Assembly (NCBI GenBank): GCA_029562975.1
Contig: JAKQTR010000041.1
Span: forward strand, 186,001-250,000
DNA length: 64,000 nt
Reading direction: 5' to 3'
Source: Acidobacteriota bacterium
GTDB lineage: Bacteria; Acidobacteriota; Vicinamibacteria; Vicinamibacterales; JAKQTR01
A program made the position numbers and the translations under genes. Under the pieces are notes generated by a model. The model saw only the letters and a program-made list of their open reading frames with translations, did not search any database and was not told the origin of the DNA. This document shows, piece after piece, positions 17,350 to 26,505 of this stretch; the first letter of the stretch is position 1; each line of letters starts with the position of its first letter.

Positions 17350-18276
17350 ATGCGCTTGATCGGAGCACTCTCGCCGTTCGCGCCGGTTCTGCTGGCGCTC
17401 TCCGCCACGGCCGTGGCGGTGCCCGAGCCGGCGTTCGCCGAAGAGGCGAAGTCGAGAACGGCGGTCGAGCAGCTCATCCGCGGAAGCGGGGCCGACGTGG
17501 CCGTGGCATTCCGGACCCTTGACGCTCCCGCCGGGTCCCCGGCCCGCCTCGAACTCCTGATCCAGCCCGACGCCGAGTTCCACGCCGCCAGCACCATGAA
17601 GGTGCCGGTGATGATCGAACTGTTCCGCCAGGCGCGCGAAGGCCTGGTGCACCTCGACGAACCGCTCGAGATTCGCAACGCCTTCACGAGCATCGTGGAC
17701 GGCAGCCCGTATGCCCTCAGCGCGGACGACGACTCCGACGCGGCCATCTACGCGCGGGCGGGGCAGTCCATGACGCTTGCTGATTTGTGCGAGCCCATGA
17801 TCACGGTCAGCTCGAACTTCGCGACCAATCTGCTCATCCAGCGGCTGGATCCGGCACGCGTGCAGCGCACGGTGCGGGACCTCGGGGCGGACGGCATGAT
17901 CGTGCGGCGCGGGGTCGAGGACCAGAAGGCGTTCGACGCGGGGCTGAACAACTCGACGACGGCGCGGGCGCTGATGGTCCTCATGGAGCGGATCGCGCGC
18001 CTCGAGGCGGTGGACGCGGATGCCAGCCGGCGGATGCTCGACATCCTGACCAGGCAGCGGTTCAACGAGGGCATCCCGGCGCTCCTGCCGCCGGGGACGC
18101 CGGTCGCGCACAAGACGGGCAGCATCACCCGGATCAACCACGATGCGGCCGTCGTCCTAGCGCCGAGGCCGTTCGTGCTGGCCGTGCTGGTGCGCGGCGT
18201 CGACGACCATGCGCGCAGCGCCGCGCTCATCGCGCAGATCGCCCGCGTCCTCTACGACGAGTCGCAGGCGAGGTAG
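17350..18276 (+). CDS. Class A beta-lactamase-like serine hydrolase
   Basis: 308 residues with a signal peptide ending near EPAFA. The serine-dependent beta-lactamase/DD-peptidase fold is shown by STMK (Ser81, Lys84), SSN (154-156, the SDN position) and HKTG (254-257). The omega-loop motif ExxLN reads DAGLN (196-200), so the general-base Glu is replaced by Asp and hydrolytic activity on beta-lactams is uncertain. It could instead be a penicillin-binding or other acyl-serine hydrolase. The ATG at 17350 is used; a start at 17305 would lie inside the palindrome. The next gene begins 31 nt downstream on the same strand. Confidence 0.88.
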   Translation: MRLIGALSPFAPVLLALSATAVAVPEPAFAEEAKSRTAVEQLIRGSGADVAVAFRTLDAPAGSPARLELLIQPDAEFHAASTMKVPVMIELFRQAREGLVHLDEPLEIRNAFTSIVDGSPYALSADDDSDAAIYARAGQSMTLADLCEPMITVSSNFATNLLIQRLDPARVQRTVRDLGADGMIVRRGVEDQKAFDAGLNNSTTARALMVLMERIARLEAVDADASRRMLDILTRQRFNEGIPALLPPGTPVAHKTGSITRINHDAAVVLAPRPFVLAVLVRGVDDHARSAALIAQIARVLYDESQAR

Positions 18277-18307
18277 CGGAGCGGCGGCCGGGAGAGGAGA
18301 GCGGAGG

Positions 18308-20221
18308 ATGCGCCGCAGGGCCCGCGGCGGATGGTGGCTGGCGGGGATTGCTGCCATCGTGGCGCTCGGGGCCGCTGCGGTCGGCGCGCAGCGCGGCCAG
18401 GCGCCGGCTACGGTCCAGGCCGCCTACACCAAGCACGAGTACCGCATCCCGATGCGGGACGGCGTGAGGCTGTTCACCGCCGTCTACGTGCCCAAGGACC
18501 GCAGCGCCGTCTGGCCGATCCTGCTCACCCGCACGCCGTACGGCGTGGCGCCCTACGGGCCCGATGCGTACAAGAGCAGCCTCGGCCCCTCGTCGCCCGA
18601 GTTCCTGCGGAGCGGGTACATCTTCGTGTACCAGGACGTGCGGGGCCGCATGATGTCGGAGGGCGAGTTCGTCAACATGCGGCCGCATCTGGCGAAGAAG
18701 GCTGGCCCGGCGGACATCGACGAGAGCACCGACGCCTACGACACCATCGAGTGGCTGCTGAAGAACGTGCCCGGGCACAACGGCCGCGTGGGCATGTGGG
18801 GGATCTCGTACCCCGGCTTCTACGCGTCCGCCGGCATGATCGACGCCCACCCGGCGCTCAAGGCCGTGTCGCCGCAGGCGCCCATCACCGACTGGTTCAT
18901 CGGCGACGACTTCCATCACAACGGCGCCCTCTATCTGCCGCACGCCTTCGGCTTCCTGTCGGGCTTCGGACGGCCCAGGCCCGCACCCACCACGCAGTCC
19001 GGTTCCCGGTTCGACTTCGGCACCGAGGACGGCTACCGGTTCTACCTGACGCTCGTCCCGCTCTCGAACGCGAACGCCCTGTACCTGAAGGACACCGTCG
19101 CGTTCTGGAACGAGATGATGGCCCACGAGACCTACGACGCGTTCTGGCAGGCGCGCAACCTCCGGCCGCACCTGAGGCGCATCAAGCCGGCCGTGCTGAC
19201 CGTCGGCGGCTGGTTCGATGCGGAGGACCTGTTCGGCGCGCTCGAGACGTACGCGCATGTCGAACGGAACAGCCCCGGCGCGACGAACACGCTCGTCATG
19301 GGGCCGTGGGCCCACGGCGGCTGGACCGGCGACGGCGACTTCCTGGGAGACCTGCGGTTCGGCTCCAAGACGGGCCGCTTCTTTCAGGAGCACATCGAGT
19401 TCCCGTTTTTCGAGCACCGCCTCAAGGACGCCCCCGACCCCGGGCTGCCGGAGGCCTGCGTCTTCGAGACCGGGCGGAACCAGTGGCGGAGGCTCGACGC
19501 CTGGCCGCCCGCGGAGGCCGCCGCGAAGGCGCTGTACCTCCGGCCCGGCGGCAGGCTGTCCTGGCAGCCGCCCTCCGAGGCGTCGGCCTTCGACGAATAC
19601 GTCAGCGATCCGGCCCGGCCGGTGCCCTACATCAACCATCTCGCCATCGGCATGACGCGCGAGCACATGGTGGACGACCAGCGCTTCGCCTCGCGCCGGC
19701 CGGACGTGCTGACGTACGCGACCGACGTGCTCGACTCGGACGTCACGGTGGCCGGCCCGATCAGGCCGAGCCTGCAGGTGTCCACGACCGGCACCGACTC
19801 GGACTGGGTCGTCAAGCTCATCGACCTCCATCCCGAGAGCGCCGCCGGGCCATCGTCGTCCGGGGATCGCGCGCTGGGGCTGCGACCCGCATCACGCATG
19901 GCCGGCTACCAGCAGCTGGTCCGCGGCGAGGTCATGCGGGGCAAGTTCCGCGACAGCTACGAGGCGCCTCAGCCGTTTGTGCCGGGCGAGGTGACGCGGG
20001 TCGAGTACGTAATGCCCGATGTCTTCCACACGTTCCGCGCCGGCCACCGGATCATGGTGCAGATCCAGAGCACGTGGTTTCCGCTGGTGGACCTGAACCC
20101 GCAGACGTTCACGAACATCCCGGCCGCGGCGAAGGGCGACTTCAGGAAGGCGACCCAGCGCGTGTACCGCGGGCAGCGCGCCGCATCGCACATCGTCCTG
20201 AGCGTCCTGGAGGGGCCCTGA
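18308..20221 (+). CDS. CocE/NonD family alpha/beta-hydrolase (secreted)
   Basis: 637 residues with an N-terminal signal/anchor (RARGGWWLAGIAAIVALG). It matches the X-Pro dipeptidyl-peptidase S15/CocE family: YRIPMRDGVRLFTAVYVP, LLTRTPYG, YIFVYQDVRGR, DAYDTIEWLLKN and the nucleophile elbow GISYPG with Ser167. The C-terminal jelly-roll domain begins around DVTVAGPIRPSLQV and ends HRIMVQIQSTWFP. Such enzymes hydrolyse esters or amides of acyl compounds and peptides; the natural substrate is not predictable. The ATG at 18308 follows a purine-rich GGAGAGGAGAGCGGAGG stretch. A hairpin at 20229-20282 follows the stop. Confidence 0.93.
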   Translation: MRRRARGGWWLAGIAAIVALGAAAVGAQRGQAPATVQAAYTKHEYRIPMRDGVRLFTAVYVPKDRSAVWPILLTRTPYGVAPYGPDAYKSSLGPSSPEFLRSGYIFVYQDVRGRMMSEGEFVNMRPHLAKKAGPADIDESTDAYDTIEWLLKNVPGHNGRVGMWGISYPGFYASAGMIDAHPALKAVSPQAPITDWFIGDDFHHNGALYLPHAFGFLSGFGRPRPAPTTQSGSRFDFGTEDGYRFYLTLVPLSNANALYLKDTVAFWNEMMAHETYDAFWQARNLRPHLRRIKPAVLTVGGWFDAEDLFGALETYAHVERNSPGATNTLVMGPWAHGGWTGDGDFLGDLRFGSKTGRFFQEHIEFPFFEHRLKDAPDPGLPEACVFETGRNQWRRLDAWPPAEAAAKALYLRPGGRLSWQPPSEASAFDEYVSDPARPVPYINHLAIGMTREHMVDDQRFASRRPDVLTYATDVLDSDVTVAGPIRPSLQVSTTGTDSDWVVKLIDLHPESAAGPSSSGDRALGLRPASRMAGYQQLVRGEVMRGKFRDSYEAPQPFVPGEVTRVEYVMPDVFHTFRAGHRIMVQIQSTWFPLVDLNPQTFTNIPAAAKGDFRKATQRVYRGQRAASHIVLSVLEGP

Positions 20222-20228
20222 CGCCCGG

Positions 20229-20282
20229 CGGACCGCGGCCGCCTGGCTGGCGGCAGGGCCCGCCCCGGCGGGCCGCGGTCCG
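20229..20282. terminator. Hairpin between convergent genes, possible bidirectional terminator
   Basis: CGGACCGCGGCC (20229-20240) is an exact inverted repeat of GGCCGCGGTCCG (20271-20282), with about 30 GC-rich nt between. It lies in the 106-nt gap where the CocE gene (+) meets the AAA+ operon end (-). No U-tract follows on either strand, so termination is inferred from position and stem strength alone. Confidence 0.5.
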
Positions 20283-20327
20283 CGCGGCCAAGGACGGCGA
20301 TTGGTCCCGGGAGGGACCGTGGACCCG

Positions 20328-22172
20328 CTACCGCCGGCTGCCGACTGCGAGTCTGAGCGTGCGGAGGCGGAGGTCGAGCTCCTCCGGGGTCATCGACGCG
20401 TACTTCGGGGGGAGCAGCCGCCGGCTCGACGCCTCGAACACCGCCAGCAGCTCCATGTACTCGAGGAGTTCGGCGTCCCGGCTGGGGAAGTAGTCCGCGG
20501 CCGCCCGCTCGAAGTGCCGTCCCTCGACCGTCGCCTCTCCCCCCGCCTCCCGCGCCGCGTCATCGTTCGCCATCAGCACGACGGCCTCGACGTCCGCGTT
20601 GCTGTAGCCGACCAGCCTGGCGGAGAACGTCCCGCGGATGGAGGCGATGTCCACGTCGGTCGCGATGCGGTTCTTGCGAATGACCGCGCGCGCCACCTGC
20701 TCGACTTCCTCCGCCGACTGGGAGTACAGGAACGGGATCTTCCGGTCGAGCCGGCCCGCGCGCTTCAGGTCCACGTCGAGCTTGTCCGGGCGGTTCGTCA
20801 TGACGAGGAACAGGATGCGGCCCCGGTTCGAGGTGTCCGACATGAACTCCTTGATGCGCGCGATCACGCGCGACGACGTGCCCCCGTCGCCCTCGCTCTC
20901 CGTCGACCCGAAGGCCCGATCGCCCTCGTCCACGATTACGACGACCTGGCCGATGGCCTTGATCACCGAAAGGATCTTCTCGAGGTTGCCCTCGGTGGCG
21001 CCCACCCATTTCGACCGGAAGTTCTTCAGCTTGATCGTCGTCAGGCCGCACTCTCTCGCGAAGGCTTCGGCGACGAACGTCTTGCCCGTGCCCATCGGCC
21101 CGGTGAAGAGGATGCCCATGGGGACGCGGCTGGCGCGGCCGTCGCGGATGTTCTCGGCGACGACGCGAAGATCCTTCTTCACCTCCTCCATCCCGCCGAC
21201 GACGTCGAATCCGTGCTCGGGCTCGACGAACTCGACGAGGCCGAAGCACTCGCGCTCGAGGATCTCGCGCTTGCGCCGCGCGATCAGGCGATCCACGTCC
21301 TGCCGCGCCCGGTCCGCCGCCGCCGTGTCGGGACCGGACGCCGGGGCGCCTGGCGCGATAAGGCGCCGGATGTCCTCCTGCGACATGCCCGCCGTCATCG
21401 CGGCGAGCGTCTTCGCCCGCGGCGGCACGTCCGGACCGGGGCCCAGGATGCCGGCGATGAACGCCTCGCGCTGGGCGGCTTCGGCCTCCGACGCCGGCGG
21501 CGGCGAGAGGATCGAGGCGATCTGCACCGCTTTCAGGCCGGCGGTCACCTCCGCGTACCGATCGGCGTCCTGCTCGGTGAGCCCGGGGTTGGCGATCCTC
21601 GCCACGGCCCGCCGCGCCGCCCGGTCGGGCATGGGAACCTCCACGACGGCCACCTTCGGGTTCGACACGATCTTCGCCGCCAGGTCGCTCAGGTTCTCCG
21701 CGACGAGCAGGACGATGTTGTCGCCCTTCTCGATGGCCGGGAGCGACGACCAGCGGTGGAGCATGATGATGGCCGCCCGGTCCGCGTCCGCCTGGAAGGC
21801 CGGATCGCCGGCCGGCGCCAGCGCTTCCGCGTACTCGAAGATGACTGCCGTGCGCATCGATCCGACGAGCAGGCGCTCGAAGGCCGGCAGCACCTTGTCC
21901 TTGTGCGTGTCGCCGAGCACCTCGTCGGCGCCGCGCGCGTCCTTCGCCCGCTTCGAGAAGCGCGGGCCGGTCGCCATGTTGTAGACGGCAATCGTCTCGC
22001 GGGTGTCCCGGAGGAGGACGTCCGTCAGGAAGTCCACGAGGCTCGAGGTGTCGCGGCCGTGCACGACCGCGTCGTACACGTTGCCGTGGAGGACGAACAT
22101 CGAGGCCTCGCCGCGCCGGTAGCGCCGGCGGAGGTCCTCGGCCCAGGGCGGGAGGCTTCGCGCGTCGTTCAT
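20328..22172 (-). CDS. AAA+ ATPase with a degenerate N-terminal ATPase-like half
   Basis: 614 residues, last gene of the PspA/ABC operon. The C-terminal AAA+ module is complete: Walker A GPMGTGKT (358-365), Walker [10 protein letters not shown] (410-418), sensor-1 region MTNRPD (458-463), an RAGRLDRKI arginine-finger segment (471-479) and a sensor-2/lid region with [12 protein letters not shown]. The first 220 residues keep strands resembling Walker B and sensor 1 ([18 protein letters not shown]) but no P-loop, so they may be a decayed ATPase domain. No protease or nuclease motif is seen. In the operon it could act as a remodelling ATPase on the PspA-like or membrane coiled-coil protein (inference). 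It starts 6 nt after the preceding gene stop. Confidence 0.87.
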   Translation of the reverse strand: MNDARSLPPWAEDLRRRYRRGEASMFVLHGNVYDAVVHGRDTSSLVDFLTDVLLRDTRETIAVYNMATGPRFSKRAKDARGADEVLGDTHKDKVLPAFERLLVGSMRTAVIFEYAEALAPAGDPAFQADADRAAIIMLHRWSSLPAIEKGDNIVLLVAENLSDLAAKIVSNPKVAVVEVPMPDRAARRAVARIANPGLTEQDADRYAEVTAGLKAVQIASILSPPPASEAEAAQREAFIAGILGPGPDVPPRAKTLAAMTAGMSQEDIRRLIAPGAPASGPDTAAADRARQDVDRLIARRKREILERECFGLVEFVEPEHGFDVVGGMEEVKKDLRVVAENIRDGRASRVPMGILFTGPMGTGKTFVAEAFARECGLTTIKLKNFRSKWVGATEGNLEKILSVIKAIGQVVVIVDEGDRAFGSTESEGDGGTSSRVIARIKEFMSDTSNRGRILFLVMTNRPDKLDVDLKRAGRLDRKIPFLYSQSAEEVEQVARAVIRKNRIATDVDIASIRGTFSARLVGYSNADVEAVVLMANDDAAREAGGEATVEGRHFERAAADYFPSRDAELLEYMELLAVFEASSRRLLPPKYASMTPEELDLRLRTLRLAVGSRR

Positions 22173-22178
22173 GGTGCT

Positions 22179-23096
22179 TCAGGCGTTGCTGGCCAGGCCG
22201 AGGCTGCTGAGCATGCGCTCGGTGTCGGCGGCGCTGTCCTTGATGGTCTGCACGCCGTCCAGGAGCTCGTCGAGCTGGCCCGACAGCTCCTGCGGCGACT
22301 GCATCGTGACGATTTGATCGGCGAGCAGCCGGAACGAGTTCTCGATGAGATCGAGCTGCCCGCGCGCGACGCCGAGGTACTTGCGGATCTCCTGAACCTT
22401 CTCGAATCGCTTCATGATGATCGCGAGGTTCTTCTTCGCGATCTCCGTCTGCGCTTCGCCGTCCTTGCCCGCCCGGATTGCCCGATCCCAGCGATCGCGG
22501 TCCTTGTCGAGCGCCGCGACGTCGATCGAGCCGAGGTACTGCTCGTAGCGGGCGCAGGTGACCGCCATGTCCAGGAACGCCTCGACGAGCCGATCGGTCT
22601 TGACGAGCTCGTTCTGGAGCAGCTCGGCCGTGAAGGACGGGTTCTGCGACGCGAGGCGGTTGATGTCGCGCTTCTGCGTCACGAGGCGATCCACGCGGGC
22701 GCGGTCCCCCTGCGAAAGCCACGTCATCCGCTCGGCCCGCGCCTCTCGCTCGAGCGCCTCCTTCACCTTCTCGAACCGCGGATCCCACAGGAGGTGCCGC
22801 AGGCGCGCCGACTCCGGCGCGTACAGCAGCCACAGCGCCTCGGCGCCGGCGGCCACGACGGCCAGGAGGGGGTTCAGCGTCAGCCCTGCTGCCGCGAGGG
22901 CCCCGAGGAAGAGCGAGAGGTTGTAGGGATTGGTGAAGGCGTACTTGAGATAGGGGCGCTTCTCGATGAGGGCGTCGCGGGCAGACGCCGCGACGGCCTC
23001 GACGACCGGCGGCAGCTCCCGGTCCCTGGCGGCGGCTGGGCGGGAGGGCGGGGCTGGGTCGGCGGCGCGCGGGCCTGGCCTCTCGGGTGCAGCCAT
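22179..23096 (-). CDS. Membrane-anchored coiled-coil protein of unknown function
   Basis: 305 residues. After a Pro-rich N-terminus and a basic segment (KRPYLKYAFTNPYNLS) come hydrophobic stretches LFLGALAAAGL and LLAVVAAGAEALWLLY, predicted as a transmembrane hairpin. A long, charged alpha-helical region fills the rest (for example KRFEKVQEIRKYLG). No catalytic motif is recognised. It lies between the ABC ATPase gene (9 nt away) and the AAA+ gene (6 nt away), so a membrane adaptor between the ATPase and the envelope module is plausible. It has no signal peptide, so the coiled coil is probably cytoplasmic. Confidence 0.8.
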   Translation of the reverse strand: MAAPERPGPRAADPAPPSRPAAARDRELPPVVEAVAASARDALIEKRPYLKYAFTNPYNLSLFLGALAAAGLTLNPLLAVVAAGAEALWLLYAPESARLRHLLWDPRFEKVKEALEREARAERMTWLSQGDRARVDRLVTQKRDINRLASQNPSFTAELLQNELVKTDRLVEAFLDMAVTCARYEQYLGSIDVAALDKDRDRWDRAIRAGKDGEAQTEIAKKNLAIIMKRFEKVQEIRKYLGVARGQLDLIENSFRLLADQIVTMQSPQELSGQLDELLDGVQTIKDSAADTERMLSSLGLASNA

Positions 23097-23105
23097 GCGC
23101 GTATT

Positions 23106-24005
23106 CTACGCGGTCGCGGCGCCCGGCGCGTACAGCATGTCGAGCAGGCGCTTCTCGACCGCCCGGAATTCCGGCGCCGACTTGAGCGCCATGTCCCGGT
23201 TCTGAAAGAAGGGCGTCTCCACCTGATGCAGGATGCGCGCCGGCCGTGCCGACAGCACGTAGATCGTGTCGGCGAGGTACACGGCTTCCGACACGTCGTG
23301 GGTCACGAACAGGATCGTGTTGTCCATCGTCCGCGACACGTCCAGCAGCAGGCCCTGCATGCCCCACCGCGTCTGCGGGTCGAGGGCGCCGAAGGGTTCG
23401 TCCATCAGGATCACGCGGGGCTGGTTGATGAGCGTGCGCGCGATCGCCACGCGCTGTTTCATCCCGCCGGACAGGTCCTTCGGGAAGCGGTTGGCGAACT
23501 CGGTCAGCCCGACCGAGGCGAGGTACTGGTCGGACAGGGCCCGGCGCTCTGACGCCGGCATGCCCTGCAGGCGGAGCCCGTACTCGACGTTGTCGCGGAC
23601 CGTCAGCCATCCAAACGACGTGTACGCCTGGAAGACCATGCCCCGGTCGCGCCCGGGGCCGGTCACAGGATGGCCGTCCACGAGGATGTCGCCGGCCGTC
23701 GGGGGGATCAACCCGGCGACCGCCTTCAGGATGGTGGACTTGCCGCAGCCGGACGGCCCGAGGAACACCACGATCTCGCCGGCGCCGGGCTTGTCCTCGA
23801 TGTCAAAGGACACGTCCCGGACGGCCTCGGTCTCGTGGCCGTCGCGGCCGATGTAAGTGACGCTGAGGCCCTTCACGCGGAGCTTCGGCGGCTTCGCGGC
23901 GAGGTCCGCCCGGTAGGTCGGCGGCGCGCCGGCGGTTCGGCCGTCAACCGCCGGGGCGGCCGAGCCGGGCTCGCCTGGCTCCGCGCCGCGCGTCTGCCCG
24001 CTCAT
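23106..24005 (-). CDS. ABC transporter ATP-binding protein, NitT/TauT/SsuB type
   Basis: 299 residues. All nucleotide-binding motifs are present: Walker A GPSGCGKST, Q-loop VFQAYTSFGWLTV, signature LSGGMKQRVAIARTL, Walker B VILMDEPFGALDP and the H-loop VTHDVSEAVYLAD. The FQ..SLFPWLTV-like Q-loop context and the C-terminal tail resemble nitrate/sulfonate/taurine importers. The ATG at 24005 overlaps the permease stop (ATGA), showing translational coupling. It energises the permease encoded immediately upstream. Confidence 0.94.
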   Translation of the reverse strand: MSGQTRGAEPGEPGSAAPAVDGRTAGAPPTYRADLAAKPPKLRVKGLSVTYIGRDGHETEAVRDVSFDIEDKPGAGEIVVFLGPSGCGKSTILKAVAGLIPPTAGDILVDGHPVTGPGRDRGMVFQAYTSFGWLTVRDNVEYGLRLQGMPASERRALSDQYLASVGLTEFANRFPKDLSGGMKQRVAIARTLINQPRVILMDEPFGALDPQTRWGMQGLLLDVSRTMDNTILFVTHDVSEAVYLADTIYVLSARPARILHQVETPFFQNRDMALKSAPEFRAVEKRLLDMLYAPGAATA

Positions 24006-24805
24006 GCCGTCTGCTCCCGCCACCGGAACAGGATGCTCGACGCCGTCCGGATCAGCCCGTCGGTCAGCAGCCCGATACCGCCGATGACCAGCAGGCCCGC
24101 GAACGACCACGACGCCTTCTGGTGCGTGCGCGCCAGTTCGACCATGTAGCCGAGGCCGTGCTCCGGGTTGACCGCCTCGGCCAGGATCACGTAGGTCCAC
24201 GAGATGGCGTTCATCACGCGGAACGAGTCGAAGATCTCGGGCAGGGCCGCCGGCACGAGGATCGTGCGGACGACCTGCCACCGGCCCGCTCCGAGCGTCA
24301 ACCCCGTCTGGACCAGCTCCTCCGCCACCGCGCGGATGGCCGTGACGACGACCGGCAGCAGGTAGACGAAGACGCCCAGGAAGAGGAACGCGATCTTCTG
24401 CTTCTCGTAGATCCCGAACCACAGGATGAGGAGCGGGATGAACGCCGAGATGGGCATGTAGCGCAGCGGTGCCATGATCGGCTCGAAAAGCCGGTTCACG
24501 GGCTCGAAGGCGCCCATGAGGACCCCCAGCGGCAGCGCGATGGCCGACGCGAGCAGGAACGCGAAGACGATGCGCTTAGTGGAGATCAGGATGGCGCTCG
24601 CCAGGTTGTGCTGCAGGAACAGCTGCAGGGTGCCGCGCACGACCTCGCTCGGCGACGGCAGGAAATCCGGCGGGGCCAGCCCGCCGTACGAGGCGGCCGA
24701 CCAGGCGCCCAGGACGACCGCCGGCATGACGAGCCCGAGGATCAGGCTCGTCGCGCGCGGCAGCGGGGTGCGAAGGGCGAAGAGCGGAGACGTCCGTCTG
24801 GCCAT
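24002..24805 (-). CDS. ABC transporter permease, NitT/TauT type
   Basis: 267 residues with about six predicted transmembrane helices, starting at residue 20 (LILGLVMPAVVLGAWSAAS). A BPD_transp_1 (MetI-like) domain includes the EAA-type loop region (AVAEELVQTGLTLGAGRWQV, ILVPAALPEIFDSFRV), which binds the ATPase. The family is the inner-membrane component of nitrate/sulfonate/taurine/pyrimidine-precursor importers. It starts 4 nt after the SBP-OmpA gene stop and overlaps the ATPase gene by 4 nt. Confidence 0.93.
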   Translation of the reverse strand: MARRTSPLFALRTPLPRATSLILGLVMPAVVLGAWSAASYGGLAPPDFLPSPSEVVRGTLQLFLQHNLASAILISTKRIVFAFLLASAIALPLGVLMGAFEPVNRLFEPIMAPLRYMPISAFIPLLILWFGIYEKQKIAFLFLGVFVYLLPVVVTAIRAVAEELVQTGLTLGAGRWQVVRTILVPAALPEIFDSFRVMNAISWTYVILAEAVNPEHGLGYMVELARTHQKASWSFAGLLVIGGIGLLTDGLIRTASSILFRWREQTA

Positions 24806-24809
24806 CGCG

Positions 24810-26444
24810 CTACTGGGTGGCCAGGATGACCTTGATGTCGGTGCGTCGGTTGAGCTGCCGCCCGGCCTCGGTCTCGTTGGAGGCGACGGGGTTCTCTTCC
24901 CCGCGTCCGATAGTCTGGAAGCGCGCCGGCTGGATGTTCGGGAAGTGCTTCAGCACGTAGTTCTTCACGGCCAGCGCCCTCCGCTCCGACAGCGTGAGGT
25001 TGGCCGCGGCCGACCCGACCGAGTCCGTGTTGCCCTCGATGCGCAGGTACGTGTTGCCGAACGACGTCATCGTCTCGCCCAAGGCGTCCAGGACGAAGTA
25101 CGAGCCCTCCATGATCACGTCTGAACCCGGCGTGAAGTGGATCTGGATCTGCTTGTTGATGATGGCCCGGTCCGAGGTCGACGCCTTGCGGGCGGCAATC
25201 GCGGGCTCCTGGACCGTCTGGCCGGGATACGCCTCGGCCAGCGCGGAGATGAAGCGCGTGTCGGCCCAGTCCCTGGCGTCCACAGGGCGCGTGACCAGGC
25301 CCTTCTTGCGCCAGATCACGAAGGCCGTGTCGAACAGCGTCTCGTAATGCGCCTTGCCGCCGGTGAGCCCGTAGAACTGCGCGTTGTCGGCGTACGGCGT
25401 GAGCTTCAGGCCGGAGAGCATGCCGGACACGGTCTCGTTGTCGAGCTTCAGCGCCCGGCCGACGACCGCGTAGGAGGAGGCGGGGTCCGCCTTCATCAGC
25501 TCGATCCCCTCGAACCAGCCGTGCACGAAGTCGCGCAGCGTCTCGGGCGCGCGGTCGATGAGATCCTGCCGCGCGCACAGCGTGTCGGCGATGATGTTCG
25601 TCGCGGCCGTCGTGGACACGAGCACGTGGGCCTCTCCCTCCCGCGCCGCGACCGCGCCTGAAAGGTCCGGCTCCCACGTGACGGCGGCGTCCACCTGCTT
25701 GGCCTTGAACATCGCGGCTGCCGCCGGGGCATCCTGCGTGAAGATGATGCGCTTCTCGACGGCCGCGCGATCCTCGGCCGACAGGCCCGACTGCGCCAGC
25801 AGGTAGAGCAGCAGGAAGTGCGACGGCGTGAACTGCGTGCAGGCGATCTTCCGGCCCTTCAGCCCCTCGATGGACGTGATCGACGCGAGCGACACGATTC
25901 CGTCGCCGCCGCGCGACCAGTCCTGCATGATGATCGACTTGGCCTGCTGGTTCTGCTCCGCCAGGATCGACGCCTCGCGCGCCCAATTGTCCACGGTGTT
26001 CCACATGACGTCGATGTCGCCGTTGCGGAACGCCGCGAGCTTCGCGGCCGGGTCCTCCAGCAGCACGAACTTCACGTCGAAGCCGAAGCGCTTGCGGTAG
26101 TTGGAGGCGGGGTTCGCGTCCAGTCCGGCGTTGAAGACGACGCCGGGCGCGTGGCCGGCCCAGGTGTTGATGCCGACGACGAGCGGCCGGCCCAGCCTGC
26201 CCGACCTGGCGAGCGCCGTGCGCGTCACGCCCGTCGAGCCCGCCGTGCGGGCCGGGTCCGCCTGCACGCCGCCCAGAGCGCTGAAGTCGTCGCGCTCGAC
26301 CTGCTGCGCGGGCTGCAGGCCCGCGCCCTTCCCGCCCTCGGCCCACTGCCTGATCTGCTCGCCCTTGTAGTGGTACGCCGCGTAGCCGACGACGGCGAGG
26401 ATGACGATCGTGATGAACAGCTTGGCGAACGGTGTCAGCTTCAT
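24810..26444 (-). CDS. NMT1/THI5-like substrate-binding protein fused to an OmpA domain
   Basis: 544 residues. An N-terminal hydrophobic helix (residues 7-25, FAKLFITIVILAVVGYAAY) has no lipobox or clear cleavage site, so it is probably an inner-membrane anchor. Residues about 75-400 form a periplasmic binding-protein fold (PLVVGINTWAGHAPGVVFNA, GDIDVMWNTVDNWA, KQVDAAVTWEPD). The C-terminal 120 residues are an OmpA peptidoglycan-binding domain (IEGNTDSVGS, LTLSERRALAV, GRGEENPV, LNRRTDIKV). The fusion would link an ABC importer to both inner membrane and cell wall. This is unusual because SBPs are normally soluble or lipidated. The RBS is GGAG before the ATG; the PspA-like gene lies 61 nt upstream. 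Confidence 0.92.
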   Translation of the reverse strand: MKLTPFAKLFITIVILAVVGYAAYHYKGEQIRQWAEGGKGAGLQPAQQVERDDFSALGGVQADPARTAGSTGVTRTALARSGRLGRPLVVGINTWAGHAPGVVFNAGLDANPASNYRKRFGFDVKFVLLEDPAAKLAAFRNGDIDVMWNTVDNWAREASILAEQNQQAKSIIMQDWSRGGDGIVSLASITSIEGLKGRKIACTQFTPSHFLLLYLLAQSGLSAEDRAAVEKRIIFTQDAPAAAAMFKAKQVDAAVTWEPDLSGAVAAREGEAHVLVSTTAATNIIADTLCARQDLIDRAPETLRDFVHGWFEGIELMKADPASSYAVVGRALKLDNETVSGMLSGLKLTPYADNAQFYGLTGGKAHYETLFDTAFVIWRKKGLVTRPVDARDWADTRFISALAEAYPGQTVQEPAIAARKASTSDRAIINKQIQIHFTPGSDVIMEGSYFVLDALGETMTSFGNTYLRIEGNTDSVGSAAANLTLSERRALAVKNYVLKHFPNIQPARFQTIGRGEENPVASNETEAGRQLNRRTDIKVILATQ

Positions 26445-26505
26445 GGTGCACTCCAGCGGGTTCGCGGCGCGTTCTCAGGCGCACGCCGGCCGCGGCCCCG
26501 GTCCA

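Noticed and set aside
14656-18141. Very long antisense reading frame (over 1,100 codons) opposite the VWA/ahcY/beta-lactamase genes
   Set aside because: Its translation is Arg/Pro/His-rich without domains, and the other strand carries clear families. Long shadow frames are normal at this GC content. The same applies to 20301-23552 (+) and 11379-14012 (-).
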